Positions 1 through 8,269 of a DNA stretch of 24,093 nt are shown here, piece after piece (positions within the stretch are counted from its first letter, which is position 1; the number at the start of each line of letters is the position of its first letter). The stretch is taken from the NCBI GenBank assembly GCA_035712285.1, contig DASTBA010000042.1, positions 1 through 24,093 on the forward strand, written 5' to 3'. Below the pieces are notes generated by a model. The model ran no database searches and was not told the DNA's origin. It saw only the letters and a list, made by a program, of their open reading frames with translations. The position numbers and the translations under genes were made by a program. The stretch is from CAMLHP01 sp035712285 (GTDB lineage: Bacteria; Gemmatimonadota; Gemmatimonadetes; Gemmatimonadales; GWC2-71-9).

Positions 1-977
1 GCCGCCACGAGTCCGGCCGCGGCGACAGCAATCGCCAGCCATGTGAGGCGCCTGCGCGCCGGCCTGGCCGGTGCATGCACGCGAGTGGCGGCGGTTCTCG
101 TCGTGATGGCCTCGACCACGGCGGCCGCCGAGGCGAAGCGATCGGCCGGATCCTTTGCCAGCAGACGTGCGACGATCTGTTCGAGTTGTGCCGGCACATC
201 CCTGCGGTGCATGGTGAGGGAAGGCAGCGCCGACGAAAGGTGCGCGGTGATGAGTGCCTGGGTCATGCCGGTGAACGGCGTGACGCCGGCGAGCATCTCG
301 TAAGTGATGACGCCGAGGGAATAGAGGTCGGTCCGGTGGTCCACCGAGCGGTCACCCACCGCCTGTTCGGGCGACATGTATGCTGGCGTTCCAACCAGGA
401 AACCGGTCCCGGTGAGGCCGAGCGTGGCGCCGGGCGGATCGCCGCCGGCGGAAGCCAGGGCCTTTGCGATGCCGAAGTCCGCGATCATGGCGTGGTCGCC
501 GGACAGGAGCACGTTCTCGGGCTTGAGGTCGCGATGCACGATACCATGCGAGTGGGCGTGAGCGAGCGCACCGGCGAGATCCTGCAGGAGCCGCTCGGCG
601 TGAGCAATGGGGAGCCGGCCGGAGCGGACAAGCAGGCCGCGCAGCGTCCCCCCCTCGACGAGCGGCATGGTATACCAGAGCCACCCGGCATCATCACCGG
701 AATCGAACACGGGAAGAATGAGGGGGTGCTGCAGGCCGGCGGCGAGGGTGATCTCGCGCCGGAAGCGCGCCGCGCCGTCGTCGCTGAGGGGGTTGCGCAG
801 GATCTTCAGCGCAACCTGGCGCTGGTGGCGGAGGTCGCGTGCACGATACACGAGCGCCATGCCGCCCCGCCCGATCGTGTCCAGCACCTCGTATCGGGTG
901 TGGAGTACGGCACGTAGCCGTTCGATGTCCTCACCGGGCAGTCCGCCCCCGTCGGGCGGCCTCAGGGTGTCGCTCAT
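1..977 (-). CDS. Hanks-type serine/threonine protein kinase (partial, C-terminus beyond left edge)
   Basis: Phosphorylates Ser/Thr of partner proteins. The gene reads leftwards from ATG 977 and is still open at base 1, so about 325 residues are visible. The kinase core is complete: glycine loop IGRGGMALV (about 35-43), VALKIL with catalytic Lys about 58, HRDLKPENVLL with catalytic Asp about 150, DFGIAKA at about 167, and GTPAYMSPEQ at about 196-205. After the kinase domain comes a basic, Ala-rich stretch leading into what looks like a transmembrane helix (TWLAIAVAAAGLVAA) at the cut edge. This suggests a membrane-anchored receptor-type kinase whose sensor or repeat domain lies outside the window. 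No strong Shine-Dalgarno is seen before the ATG. The substrate is unknown. The kinase call is very secure; the C-terminal architecture is not visible. Confidence 0.95.
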   Translation of the reverse strand, partial: MSDTLRPPDGGGLPGEDIERLRAVLHTRYEVLDTIGRGGMALVYRARDLRHQRQVALKILRNPLSDDGAARFRREITLAAGLQHPLILPVFDSGDDAGWLWYTMPLVEGGTLRGLLVRSGRLPIAHAERLLQDLAGALAHAHSHGIVHRDLKPENVLLSGDHAMIADFGIAKALASAGGDPPGATLGLTGTGFLVGTPAYMSPEQAVGDRSVDHRTDLYSLGVITYEMLAGVTPFTGMTQALITAHLSSALPSLTMHRRDVPAQLEQIVARLLAKDPADRFASAAAVVEAITTRTAATRVHAPARPARRRLTWLAIAVAAAGLVA

Positions 978-1095
978 GGGTTCGTACACCCCCGGGGGAG
1001 GAGGTTGTCGAAGCGCCGATCAACACGTCGCGCCATCCGGTACCGGATGTCCAGCGGGCGGCACTAAGGTGCGGGCCGCTTCGTGGTACCGCAAG

Positions 1096-1118
1096 TCCGG
1101 ATACCGTTACGGTCCGGA
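1096..1118 (-). terminator. Stem-loop at the 3' end of the AraC-family gene
   Basis: TCCGGA-T-ACCGT-T-ACGGT-CCGGA forms two nearly perfect arms with one bulged T, and it overlaps the stop codon of the AraC-family gene. No T-run follows on the minus strand, so a terminator role is tentative. The rest of 978-1106 holds no gene; it contains the palindromes CCCCCGGGGG and CCGGTACCGG. Confidence 0.3.
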
Positions 1119-1928
1119 AAGCCTCCGGAAGTAATCAGCCGGCGTCTTTCCCACGAGCTGCTTGAAGTCCCGGATGAAGTGGGCCTGGTCCGCGTAGCCC
1201 AGCTCCAGCGCCACCCTCGGCCAGTCCATGGTCTCGGCTTTCGCCGCCCGCACCGCCGCCTCCTGCAGCCGGTAGCGCCGGATCATCCATTTCGGGCTCA
1301 CGCCCACGTACTCCCTGAACAGTCGCTGCAGGGATCGAACGGTCATGCCGAACTCGGCGGCCAGCTGCTCCACCTGCTTCACATGGCGATCGCTCGCGAT
1401 CCGCCCCACCATGGCGGAGACGCGTTCCAGCGCCGGATCGGGGCGCGGCTCGCGCTCACGCAGGAATGTCTCCACGACGGCAATCGCGGCATGATGATCC
1501 GCATGCGCCAGTGCCCGGGCGTCGAGTCCCGCCCCCGCGGGGCCGAACACGTCCGGCAGCTCGAGCACGCGATCGGTGAACGCCGAAACCGGCCGGTCCA
1601 CAAACGGGCGCAGCCCGCCCGGCCGGAACTTGGTCCCGAGCACCCGGCTCCGCCCTTCGAGCCAGCGACTGAACTTCTTCGTGTGCACCCCGGCGAGCTG
1701 GGCCACGCCCGGTTCCAGGATGATGTGCGCCGATGGATAGGGCAGGGTCTCGCGCAGCGTCGGCTCCGCCAGGTCCCATTCGATGGTCCAGAAGTGTTCG
1801 ATATAAGGAATGAGGTCCGGCGACGGCAGGTACCGCCAGTAGCCCGGCAGCGGGGCCGAGGCCTTCAGGTTCAGGAGGCCGTTGGGTGCATCCTGCCGGA
1901 GCTGGTAGCGGCTGTCGCGATTCTTCAA
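1107..1928 (-). CDS. AraC-family transcriptional regulator
   Basis: DNA-binding regulator. The C-terminal third carries the two helix-turn-helix units of the AraC family: LAAEFGMTVRSLQRLFREYV, then the second helix pair VALELGYADQAHFIRDFKQL ending in GKTPADYFRRL. The N-terminal part (PYIEHFWTIEWDL... TLPYPSAHIILEP) resembles the DUF6597-type sensor domain common in one AraC subgroup. The frame stays open upstream to an ATG at 2036, but that start would run into the divergent DUF3224 gene. I prefer the TTG at 1928, which gives 273 residues and leaves about 60 bases between the two genes; the exact start is uncertain. The divergent layout makes the neighbouring secreted protein a plausible target. 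The ligand is unknown. Confidence 0.85.
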   Translation of the reverse strand: MKNRDSRYQLRQDAPNGLLNLKASAPLPGYWRYLPSPDLIPYIEHFWTIEWDLAEPTLRETLPYPSAHIILEPGVAQLAGVHTKKFSRWLEGRSRVLGTKFRPGGLRPFVDRPVSAFTDRVLELPDVFGPAGAGLDARALAHADHHAAIAVVETFLREREPRPDPALERVSAMVGRIASDRHVKQVEQLAAEFGMTVRSLQRLFREYVGVSPKWMIRRYRLQEAAVRAAKAETMDWPRVALELGYADQAHFIRDFKQLVGKTPADYFRRLSGP

Positions 1929-1989
1929 TACTGCATCCGCTGGCGGGTGTAGGTTGACCCGGCGTTCACCCCTGAACCCGGGAGCACCG

Positions 1990-2493
1990 ATGCGCCTGAG
2001 TGCCACCACCCTCGTCGCCCTGCTGGCGATCGCCACCGCGCCGCCCGCTCAGGGGCAGGACTCTACCGGAAGGAGCCTCGTCGTGAAGCATCATGTCACC
2101 GGCCCGTTCGACGTCAAGATGGGCCTGCTGGAGCCCTACAACACCGACCCTGACGCCCGCCTCGGTCGCATGTCGATCGACAAGCAGTTCCATGGTGCCC
2201 TGGAGGCGGTCAGCAAGGGCGAGATGCTGAGCACCGGCAGCGGCAAGCCGGGCACGTCCGGCGGGTATGTCGCGCTCGAGCGCGTAACCGGCGTGCTGGA
2301 TGGGCGCCGCGGCAGCTTCGCCCTGCAGCACGACGCCACCATGAGTGCGGGCGTGCCGTCGCTCCACATCATCGTCGTGCCCGGCTCCGGCACCGGCGAC
2401 CTTGCCGGACTGAGCGGCACGATGGCGATCGTCTTCGGGCCGGGCGGCGCGCACTCGTACGACTTCACGTACGAGATCGATGCCGCACAGTAG
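1990..2493 (+). CDS. Secreted DUF3224 family protein
   Basis: Exported protein of unknown function, 167 residues. An N-terminal signal peptide (MRLSATTLVALLAIATAPPAQGQ) has a likely cleavage after AQG or GQ. The mature part has the DUF3224 pattern: GPFDVKM near the start, a central GGYVALERVTGVLDGRRGSF, and a C-terminal DLAGLSGTM...HSYDFTYEI. The predicted fold is a small beta-barrel. ATG 1990 is preferred over the upstream in-frame start at 1954 because the signal peptide begins there and GGGAG lies just upstream. It is transcribed divergently from the AraC-family regulator and ends only 9 bases from the convergent serine hydrolase gene, so there is no room for a separate terminator. Confidence 0.85.
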   Translation: MRLSATTLVALLAIATAPPAQGQDSTGRSLVVKHHVTGPFDVKMGLLEPYNTDPDARLGRMSIDKQFHGALEAVSKGEMLSTGSGKPGTSGGYVALERVTGVLDGRRGSFALQHDATMSAGVPSLHIIVVPGSGTGDLAGLSGTMAIVFGPGGAHSYDFTYEIDAAQ

Positions 2494-2502
2494 AGTGATC
2501 GG

Positions 2503-3945
2503 TCAGCTCGTGGCGTCCACCAGGAACTGCTCGAGCTTGCCGTCGCTGGTCGTGTAGGTGCTGAGGCTTGCTTTCGTGCCGTCGGCGAACTCCACCGCGA
2601 AGCCGCGATAGGTCATGCCGCCGCGGAGCCCGGAGGACGTCTGGTGCAGCGACGTGATCGCGCCCAGGGAGCCGAGGCTGGACTTGAAGTCCCCCAGCGC
2701 GGTGTCGTCGAAGTAGAAGTTGGCGTTGGCGGTGAAGAGCGACCGGTCGATCACGCCCTTCTGGAGGCCGGACAGGACGGCGGTCGCCCGGGCCTCGGCG
2801 GCGGCGACGACCGCCGAGTCACCGGTCGCGCTGGGCGGAGGCGGAAGCAGCAGCGCCGTCACCGCACGCATCACGGCGCCGGCCGCGGAACTGGCCTCCT
2901 GGTTCGTGAGCGCGACAATGGCGACCTTGTCGTCGGGGAAGACGATGTTCTGCGCCACGAAGCCGCCCACCTCACCGCTGTGCGCCACGTACCGGCGCCC
3001 GCTCCGGAATCCCAGCGAGACGCCCAGCCCGTACCCGATACGCTGGCCGTTTCGGAGGGTCATTTCGGTCTCCATCGCGTCGTACGACGATGGCGCGAGG
3101 AGGCTCCGGTCCATGAGCGAGATGTCCCACGTGAGCAGGTCCGACGCCGGCATCGCCATCTCGCCGTCGGCGAAGTACCAGCCCGGCGCCTCGATCCGCG
3201 CGGGGCGGAGCGGCCCCAGCGCGTTCCGCGCATAGCCGGTCACTTCGACCTGATCGTGCTGGGTATCGAGGTCGATCGTGTGCGCGAGGCCGAGCGGCTG
3301 GAGCACACGCGTCGAGAGGAACTGCCAGAACGGCTGGCCGCTTGCCTTCTCGACGATGAGGCCGAGGATATTGAAGTTGGTGTTGCTGTACTGGTACTGC
3401 GTGCCGGGGTCGAAGTCGAGCGGCTTTGTCGCCCATTCATGGATGATGGCCTGCGCACTGCTCGGCTTCGTCCAGGCCGGGATGGTGTAGTCCTGCGGAG
3501 CGTAGTCCTGGTAACCCGACGTGTGGGTCAGGAGGTTCCGGATGGTGACTTCCTTCGCCCGCGTCAGCTCGGGGAAGAACCGCGCCACCGGGTCGTCGAG
3601 GGAAAGCTTCCCGTCCTGCACCAGGAGCAGGATGCAGGCAGCGGTGAACTGCTTGCTGATCGAGCCGATGGCGTAGTGCATCTCCGGCGTGGCGGCGAGC
3701 GGCGGCGAGAGCCGCGCCTGTCCGAACGCCGCCGTGTACACGATCTTCCCGCCCTGCACGATGCCGAGGGAGACGCTCGGTACCCGGGTCTTCTGCATCA
3801 CGTCGGTCACCGCGGCCCGCACCTTTGCCGCGAGATCGGGCGGGAGGGTGTTGACGCCCTGTGCGGCGGCGCCGGCCGCCGTCGTGGCCAGGAGCAGCAT
3901 GACCGCGACGACGGGCTGGCGGAGCAGGCGAGTGCAAGATGTCAT
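2503..3945 (-). CDS. Periplasmic serine hydrolase, beta-lactamase/penicillin-binding-protein-like
   Basis: Active-site serine hydrolase of the class C beta-lactamase, EstB or D-alanyl-D-alanine peptidase superfamily, 480 residues. Signal peptide at 1-29 ending in AAAQG. The catalytic motifs are in the right order: SISK (Ser95-x-x-Lys98), YSN (Tyr186-x-Asn188), and HSG at about 322-324 in the place of KTG. The first ~350 residues form the hydrolase domain. The last ~110 residues form a separate domain (DNANFYFDD-like start, ending in EQFLVDATS) like the accessory C-terminal domains of many such hydrolases. The real substrate cannot be read from the sequence; resistance to beta-lactams should not be assumed. 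It stands alone on the minus strand behind a 67-base gap that holds an inverted repeat. Confidence 0.9.
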   Translation of the reverse strand: MTSCTRLLRQPVVAVMLLLATTAAGAAAQGVNTLPPDLAAKVRAAVTDVMQKTRVPSVSLGIVQGGKIVYTAAFGQARLSPPLAATPEMHYAIGSISKQFTAACILLLVQDGKLSLDDPVARFFPELTRAKEVTIRNLLTHTSGYQDYAPQDYTIPAWTKPSSAQAIIHEWATKPLDFDPGTQYQYSNTNFNILGLIVEKASGQPFWQFLSTRVLQPLGLAHTIDLDTQHDQVEVTGYARNALGPLRPARIEAPGWYFADGEMAMPASDLLTWDISLMDRSLLAPSSYDAMETEMTLRNGQRIGYGLGVSLGFRSGRRYVAHSGEVGGFVAQNIVFPDDKVAIVALTNQEASSAAGAVMRAVTALLLPPPPSATGDSAVVAAAEARATAVLSGLQKGVIDRSLFTANANFYFDDTALGDFKSSLGSLGAITSLHQTSSGLRGGMTYRGFAVEFADGTKASLSTYTTSDGKLEQFLVDATS

Positions 3946-3955
3946 GGAGAGGCTC

Positions 3956-3990
3956 GGCGAAAGTGAATCGGGGGAATATACCCTTTCGCC
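3956..3990. promoter_or_regulatory. 8-bp inverted repeat upstream of the serine hydrolase
   Basis: GGCGAAAG (3956-3963) and CTTTCGCC (3983-3990) are perfect inverted arms separated by 19 bases. On the minus strand the spacer contains GTATATT, which resembles a -10 element, placed about 30 bases before the hydrolase ATG. The repeat could be an operator overlapping that promoter, or part of a weak terminator for the lipoprotein gene ending at 4013. No experiment distinguishes these here. Confidence 0.35.
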
Positions 3991-4012
3991 GGGCGGCCGC
4001 CCTCCATGGCGA

Positions 4013-4663
4013 CTATGCGTGGTTCGAGACCGTCGGACAGATCAGCAGGTTCCCCGTGTCGATCTCGTACGGATTGGCCCCGCCCTGATTGAGCGGCAGG
4101 AAGACATTGCCCTGCTCCTCGGCGGCGTCCAGATCGGCCTCGCTCGTGACCGGGGTGAAGGCCGGAGACGCCACGTACTCCGGGTTGTACATCAGGACGA
4201 TGATCTTCCACGGTGCCTTGTAGGCGCCGGCCGTGCCGTTGGTGCCCATGCCGGGCGCACCGGTGATCACATGGTCGTGATAGACGAATGGCGCCGGCAG
4301 TCCGGCATGGAAGCACGGGTCACACTGCGGCCGGTAACCGGACGGCAACGTGATCGGGCCTGCTCCGGGCTCCGGCAGCGACGCCTGCGGATAGGCGATG
4401 ATGTAGAGCTCTTCGGCATGCGCATACGCATTCGGCATGGTAGCCCGGGCGTTCGGGATGACGTGCGGACCGATCATGTACACGGTGGTGCCGTTGGCAT
4501 AGGTCGGGTCGATCTCCGGCTTCCCCGCGGCGGTGACCGCCGCAGAACTGCCGGACATGGGGAGGACCGCCGCCGAATGGTCCGGCTGCGTGGGCGCCGA
4601 ACCGTCGCAGCCGGCGATCATCGTGACACTCAGGAGGCCGAGAATTCCAGAAGCGATTCGCAT
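4013..4663 (-). CDS. Lipoprotein of unknown function
   Basis: 216 residues. The start is ATG 4663, chosen because it opens a lipoprotein signal peptide (MRIASGILGLLSVTMIAGC, lipobox I-A-G-C with Cys19) and has an AAGGA-type ribosome site before it; the frame stays open further upstream but without such signals. I do not recognise the mature domain. Visible features are a CDPC pair, an HDHV stretch that could bind a metal, a Gly/Pro-rich centre, and one more Cys near the C-terminus (LLICPTVSNHA). The 44-base gap to the upstream beta-helix lipoprotein gene on the same strand suggests one transcript and a shared place at the cell envelope. Confidence 0.75.
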   Translation of the reverse strand: MRIASGILGLLSVTMIAGCDGSAPTQPDHSAAVLPMSGSSAAVTAAGKPEIDPTYANGTTVYMIGPHVIPNARATMPNAYAHAEELYIIAYPQASLPEPGAGPITLPSGYRPQCDPCFHAGLPAPFVYHDHVITGAPGMGTNGTAGAYKAPWKIIVLMYNPEYVASPAFTPVTSEADLDAAEEQGNVFLPLNQGGANPYEIDTGNLLICPTVSNHA

Positions 4664-4707
4664 TGGTTCCGTCCTTGGAAAAGGAAGTGACGCCCTGACA
4701 CCTGTCC

Positions 4708-6180
4708 TCAGAGCCCGGGGCACCCGGTCGCATCGTAGAACTGCCGGGTCCCGTTCGGGATCGTCTGCCCATCCACGATCAGCGTGTTGCCGAAGCCGTC
4801 CGGATGGCCATACCACGCATCGTTCCAGTCCACGTCGCCGCCCAGCGCGAGCCGGAAGGTGGAGTTCTGGAGGTAGGGATTCGTCGTGAGCCCGAGCGTG
4901 GCGGTGTGCCGGGAGAACGACACCAGCAGTTTCGCCTGGCAGCTGTGCTCGATCACGTTGCCGCTGAAGGTCGCATCAACATCGGCCCGGCGCAGGGTGC
5001 CGGCCTGCGGGAAGGCCGCGTGCACGATGATGCCGAACCGGTTGTTCGTCAGGACATTGTCGCGGATGGTCGCGTGCAGCGAGGTCCGCACACTCCCGCC
5101 CTGGACGCCGAGCGCATCGAGCCGGATGCCGACGCCCGTCGCAATCCGGTTGTGGTCGCTGATCTCGTTGTTCACGAGTTCGACTGATGTCTCCGCCGTC
5201 GCGGGAAGCACAAACGGCTCGACCCCGTCCGGAACCGGCAGGCCCACCGGACCGTCCACCGTAATGCCCGGAATGCCTCCGGCAAGCAGACGGTTGCCGG
5301 TTGCCCGGTAGGTGCCCGGGCCCGCCAGGCAGATATCGCAGGTTCCGGCCGTGCCGCCGAGATGGTTCTGGATCACATCGGCGTCGCTTGCGCGCAAGTC
5401 GATGGACTCGGTGAACCCGCCCTCGAGCCGGTTCCCCCTGATCGTGAGCCCCTTCGTCCGCAGGCTGAGCACGGCTTGCCCGCCGGCATCCACCGCTGGA
5501 TCGTGACCAGACTGGAAGACGAACCCCTCGACCGTGAGGCCGTTCCCGGCCGACCCCCCCGGATGTGCATTGGCGATGATGATCGGCGTCGAAATACGGT
5601 TCACGAACGGCAGCGGCTCGGCCGGGGTGAGGGTGGTGGCGTCGGGACCGACGCCGTCACCGGTGGCACGCCCGTGGCTGTCCAGTCCCATCACCAGCGC
5701 ACCGCGGAGGGTGATGTCCGGGACATCCACGACCATCGGAAACTGTTCGAGGCCGTCGGCTGCGGGCGATACCGTCGTGCCGGTATAGGTGCCGGCGGAT
5801 ACTGCGATCGTGATGCGGCACGCCGCTGACACCAGCTCGCCTCGGGCGATACGACCGGCCCGCGCGGCGCCCAGCGCGTCGGTCATGCGGCTGAAGTGCA
5901 CGCCATCGGCCGGCAGACCGGCGTCGTGACTCACCAGCAGGGTGGTGATGTAGTCGCCGTGCGAGAGGTGGTCGGCCAGGGCCGGCGCGCCGATGTCCAG
6001 AATCCTGGCGTTCGGTCCCGGCTGGTGGCAGACCGACACCTTGCCGCCAGCCGATGGAGAGACGGTGTCTGCGCGTGCGGTGCTTTCACTAGTAGGCGTG
6101 TCCGTTGCGCAGGACACCAGGGCGGCGGCGGCAAGGCCGGCGGCCAGGGCAGTGAGTGAACGCCAGGGGGAGTTGGACAT
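4708..6180 (-). CDS. Right-handed parallel beta-helix lipoprotein with CHxP...HLxHGD module
   Basis: 490 residues, exported and lipid-anchored: the signal peptide ends in LVSC (Cys24). ATG 6180 is preferred over 6249 because of the signal peptide and the GAGGACTT ribosome site. Residues ~48-80 form a small module, KVSVCHQPGPN...HLSHGDYI, related to the VCHxPPGN...HLxHGD segment seen in many secreted bacterial proteins; its function is unknown. Residues ~110-450 look like a NosD/pectate-lyase-type beta-helix, with recurring NxL/NRx-x-G-I turns (GLTIRGNRLEGGF, ADVIQNHLGG, ATIRDNVLTNNRFGIIV, ATFSGNVIEHS). Such folds often bind or cleave polysaccharide, but no catalytic residues can be assigned. 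It is first in a likely two-gene operon and divergent from the BTAD regulator. Confidence 0.8.
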   Translation of the reverse strand: MSNSPWRSLTALAAGLAAAALVSCATDTPTSESTARADTVSPSAGGKVSVCHQPGPNARILDIGAPALADHLSHGDYITTLLVSHDAGLPADGVHFSRMTDALGAARAGRIARGELVSAACRITIAVSAGTYTGTTVSPAADGLEQFPMVVDVPDITLRGALVMGLDSHGRATGDGVGPDATTLTPAEPLPFVNRISTPIIIANAHPGGSAGNGLTVEGFVFQSGHDPAVDAGGQAVLSLRTKGLTIRGNRLEGGFTESIDLRASDADVIQNHLGGTAGTCDICLAGPGTYRATGNRLLAGGIPGITVDGPVGLPVPDGVEPFVLPATAETSVELVNNEISDHNRIATGVGIRLDALGVQGGSVRTSLHATIRDNVLTNNRFGIIVHAAFPQAGTLRRADVDATFSGNVIEHSCQAKLLVSFSRHTATLGLTTNPYLQNSTFRLALGGDVDWNDAWYGHPDGFGNTLIVDGQTIPNGTRQFYDATGCPGL

Positions 6181-6277
6181 GATCAGAAGTCCTCGTGAAG
6201 GGGAAGTGTGGAACCTTTCCCGGGATGGTAGGTTGAAGGCGTCCACCATCCGTCACCGTCCCGTCACCGGCGGGTGC

Positions 6278-8233
6278 ATGATCCATGTAAGGGCTCTCGG
6301 GGCGCTGGAAGTCACGGCCACGACGCCGGATGGCGCGTCTTCCCTGGTGACCCAGCCGAAGCGGCTGGCCCTGCTGCTGTACCTGGCCCTGGCGGAGCCG
6401 TCCGGGCTCCATGCACGCGACCGCCTTCTCGCCATGTTCTGGCCCGAGGCTGACGACACTTCTTCCCGCCATTCTCTCAGGAACGCGCTCCACGGCTTGC
6501 GGCAGGCGCTGGGCGAGGATGCGATCGTGACGCGGGGCGAGGCGTATGTCGGCCTCGATTTCCAGGCGTTGAGCTGTGACGCGCTCGAGTTGCGCGCACA
6601 CCTCGCCGCCGGCCGCCTGGACGAGGCGGTGGCGCTCTGGACCGGGGAGCTGGCGCCCGGCTTCCATGTGTCGGGTATTCCCGAGTTCGAGCACTGGCTG
6701 GATGGACAACGGGAGGGACTGCACCGCGCGGTGCGCGCCGCGGCCTGGAAGCTGGCGGACGGGCTCAAGGGCGCCGGTGCCGCCGAGGTGGAGGCGGTCC
6801 GCCGGGCCGTGCGCCTGGATCCGGGCGATGAACCGGGAGCCCGCCGGCTGATGACGCTGCTGTCGGCAAGTGGTGATCGCGCCGGTGCGCTTCGGGCCTA
6901 TCAGGAACTCACCGCGTATTTCGCCCGGGATCTGGATGCCGAACCGTCCACCGAGACGCGTCGGCTCGCCGCCCGGCTGCGCGTCATCAGCCCCGCCGCG
7001 CCGTCAGCCGCGTCGCCGCGCGTGGCGCCACCCGCCACTGAAATGCCCGCAGCGGGTTTGGCACCGGCAGGGCCCGGCGCGGGCATCACGCACCGCGGGC
7101 GCCGAACCGTCGCCATCGCCGTATTCATCGCTGCGGCACTGGGCGGAGCGGTGTACCTCGCACGCAGTCCGCTGGGCGCCTCGCCGGCCCGGAAGGAGGC
7201 GGAGCGCGCCGTGCTCCGCCTGCCGGACCGGTATCGTGCCGATACCTCGGCATACGCTTCCTACCTGCGCGGCCTCACGCTGCGCTTCGACTTCCGCTTC
7301 GCGGCGTCACGCGACACCTTCGCGGCACTGGTGGACCGGAACCCGCTGTATGTACCCGGGTTATACGGGCTGGCGCACGCCTACATCTTCAACCTGCTCA
7401 ACGGCCTGACCGATCCGGGCGAGACCTGGCTGAAGGTTGACGAGCTGTCCCGCCGGGCCCTCGCCCTGGACAGTACGGCCGCGAGCGCCTGGTTCGCGCT
7501 GGCAGGGCGCAGCATGTTCCAGGATGTGGACCTCGCCCGGGCTGGGGAATTGATTGAACGAGGCCGGCGCCTCGATCCGCTGGATCCGGATGGGGCCGCG
7601 ATCAAGGGTGTCTGGTTCCGGTTTCACGGCCAGATGGACAGCGCCGTCGCCATGGTCCGGGAGGCCCATCAGCTCGACCCGCTGAGCCCGTTCTTCACCA
7701 TTCATGTCGGACGCGCGCTCTACTTCGCGCGCCGCTATCCGGAAGCCGCACGGGTGTTCGAGGACCTGCTGCAGGAGCAGACGGCGCTCGCGCCGGCCGA
7801 CACCGATCTGGCCACGGTCTACCGCGCCATGGGGCGCTATCAGGACGCGGTGGAGTGGCTGCGGCAGGGGCGTCTGGCCGCAGGTGATTCGGTCGGCGCG
7901 CGGGCCCTGCCGGACGTGCAGGGCGACTCGGCCGCGGCGCGCGTCCTCGCGTCGGACACCAGGCGGATCATCGCCCAGCTGGATCACGCCGCCCGCGCCG
8001 GCAATCGCGTAGCACCGTCAGCGTACGCATATGCCTACGCCGACCTGCGCGACACGCTGGCGATGCTGCGGTGGCTTGATTCCGTGTCGGTTCTCCACGA
8101 CACCGAGGTGCTCAATGTGCGGGTGGATCCCCGGCTCGACTTCATCCGGCAGGATCCGCGCTTCCGGGCGTGGGAGGCGGCGACCGGCCTGCCGCCGCTG
8201 GCCCCGCCGGCTCATGGTGGCCTGGCGTTCTGA
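6278..8233 (+). CDS. BTAD-type transcriptional regulator with transmembrane helix and TPR domain
   Basis: 651-residue SARP-like regulator. Residues 1-95 form an OmpR-like winged helix (IHVRALGALEV... QPKRLALLLYLAL, then RDRLLAMFWPEAD, SRHSLRNALHGLRQALG). Residues ~95-240 form the bacterial transcriptional activation (BTAD) helical repeat domain. A Pro/Ala-rich linker leads to a single transmembrane helix at about 276-296 (TVAIAVFIAAALGGAVYLA). Residues ~310-640 contain TPR-like helical pairs (LYVPGLYGLAHAYIFNLL, AARVFEDLLQEQ, YRAMGRYQDAVEWLRQGRL). This predicts a cytoplasmic DNA-binding head tethered to the membrane with an external TPR sensor. The start is ATG 6278; the frame remains open upstream to 5993, but that would overlap the divergent lipoprotein gene. 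No strong ribosome site precedes 6278. The shared 97-base region makes the lipoprotein pair a candidate target. Confidence 0.9.
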   Translation: MIHVRALGALEVTATTPDGASSLVTQPKRLALLLYLALAEPSGLHARDRLLAMFWPEADDTSSRHSLRNALHGLRQALGEDAIVTRGEAYVGLDFQALSCDALELRAHLAAGRLDEAVALWTGELAPGFHVSGIPEFEHWLDGQREGLHRAVRAAAWKLADGLKGAGAAEVEAVRRAVRLDPGDEPGARRLMTLLSASGDRAGALRAYQELTAYFARDLDAEPSTETRRLAARLRVISPAAPSAASPRVAPPATEMPAAGLAPAGPGAGITHRGRRTVAIAVFIAAALGGAVYLARSPLGASPARKEAERAVLRLPDRYRADTSAYASYLRGLTLRFDFRFAASRDTFAALVDRNPLYVPGLYGLAHAYIFNLLNGLTDPGETWLKVDELSRRALALDSTAASAWFALAGRSMFQDVDLARAGELIERGRRLDPLDPDGAAIKGVWFRFHGQMDSAVAMVREAHQLDPLSPFFTIHVGRALYFARRYPEAARVFEDLLQEQTALAPADTDLATVYRAMGRYQDAVEWLRQGRLAAGDSVGARALPDVQGDSAAARVLASDTRRIIAQLDHAARAGNRVAPSAYAYAYADLRDTLAMLRWLDSVSVLHDTEVLNVRVDPRLDFIRQDPRFRAWEAATGLPPLAPPAHGGLAF

Positions 8234-8269
8234 GCCTTCGCATCCGATGGCCGAGGCCGCGACGGGACG

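Noticed and set aside
75..917. 280-residue + strand open frame at the left edge
   Set aside because: It is the antisense of the protein kinase, whose catalytic motifs are all intact on the minus strand.
2503..3945. Antibiotic-resistance beta-lactamase
   Set aside because: The fold and motifs fit, but so do esterases and peptidases of the same superfamily; nothing in the sequence or neighbours supports a resistance role.
2644..3966. 440-residue open frame on the + strand opposite the serine hydrolase
   Set aside because: Arg/Glu/Val-rich shadow without a domain; the minus strand frame has the full SxxK, YxN and HSG motif set.
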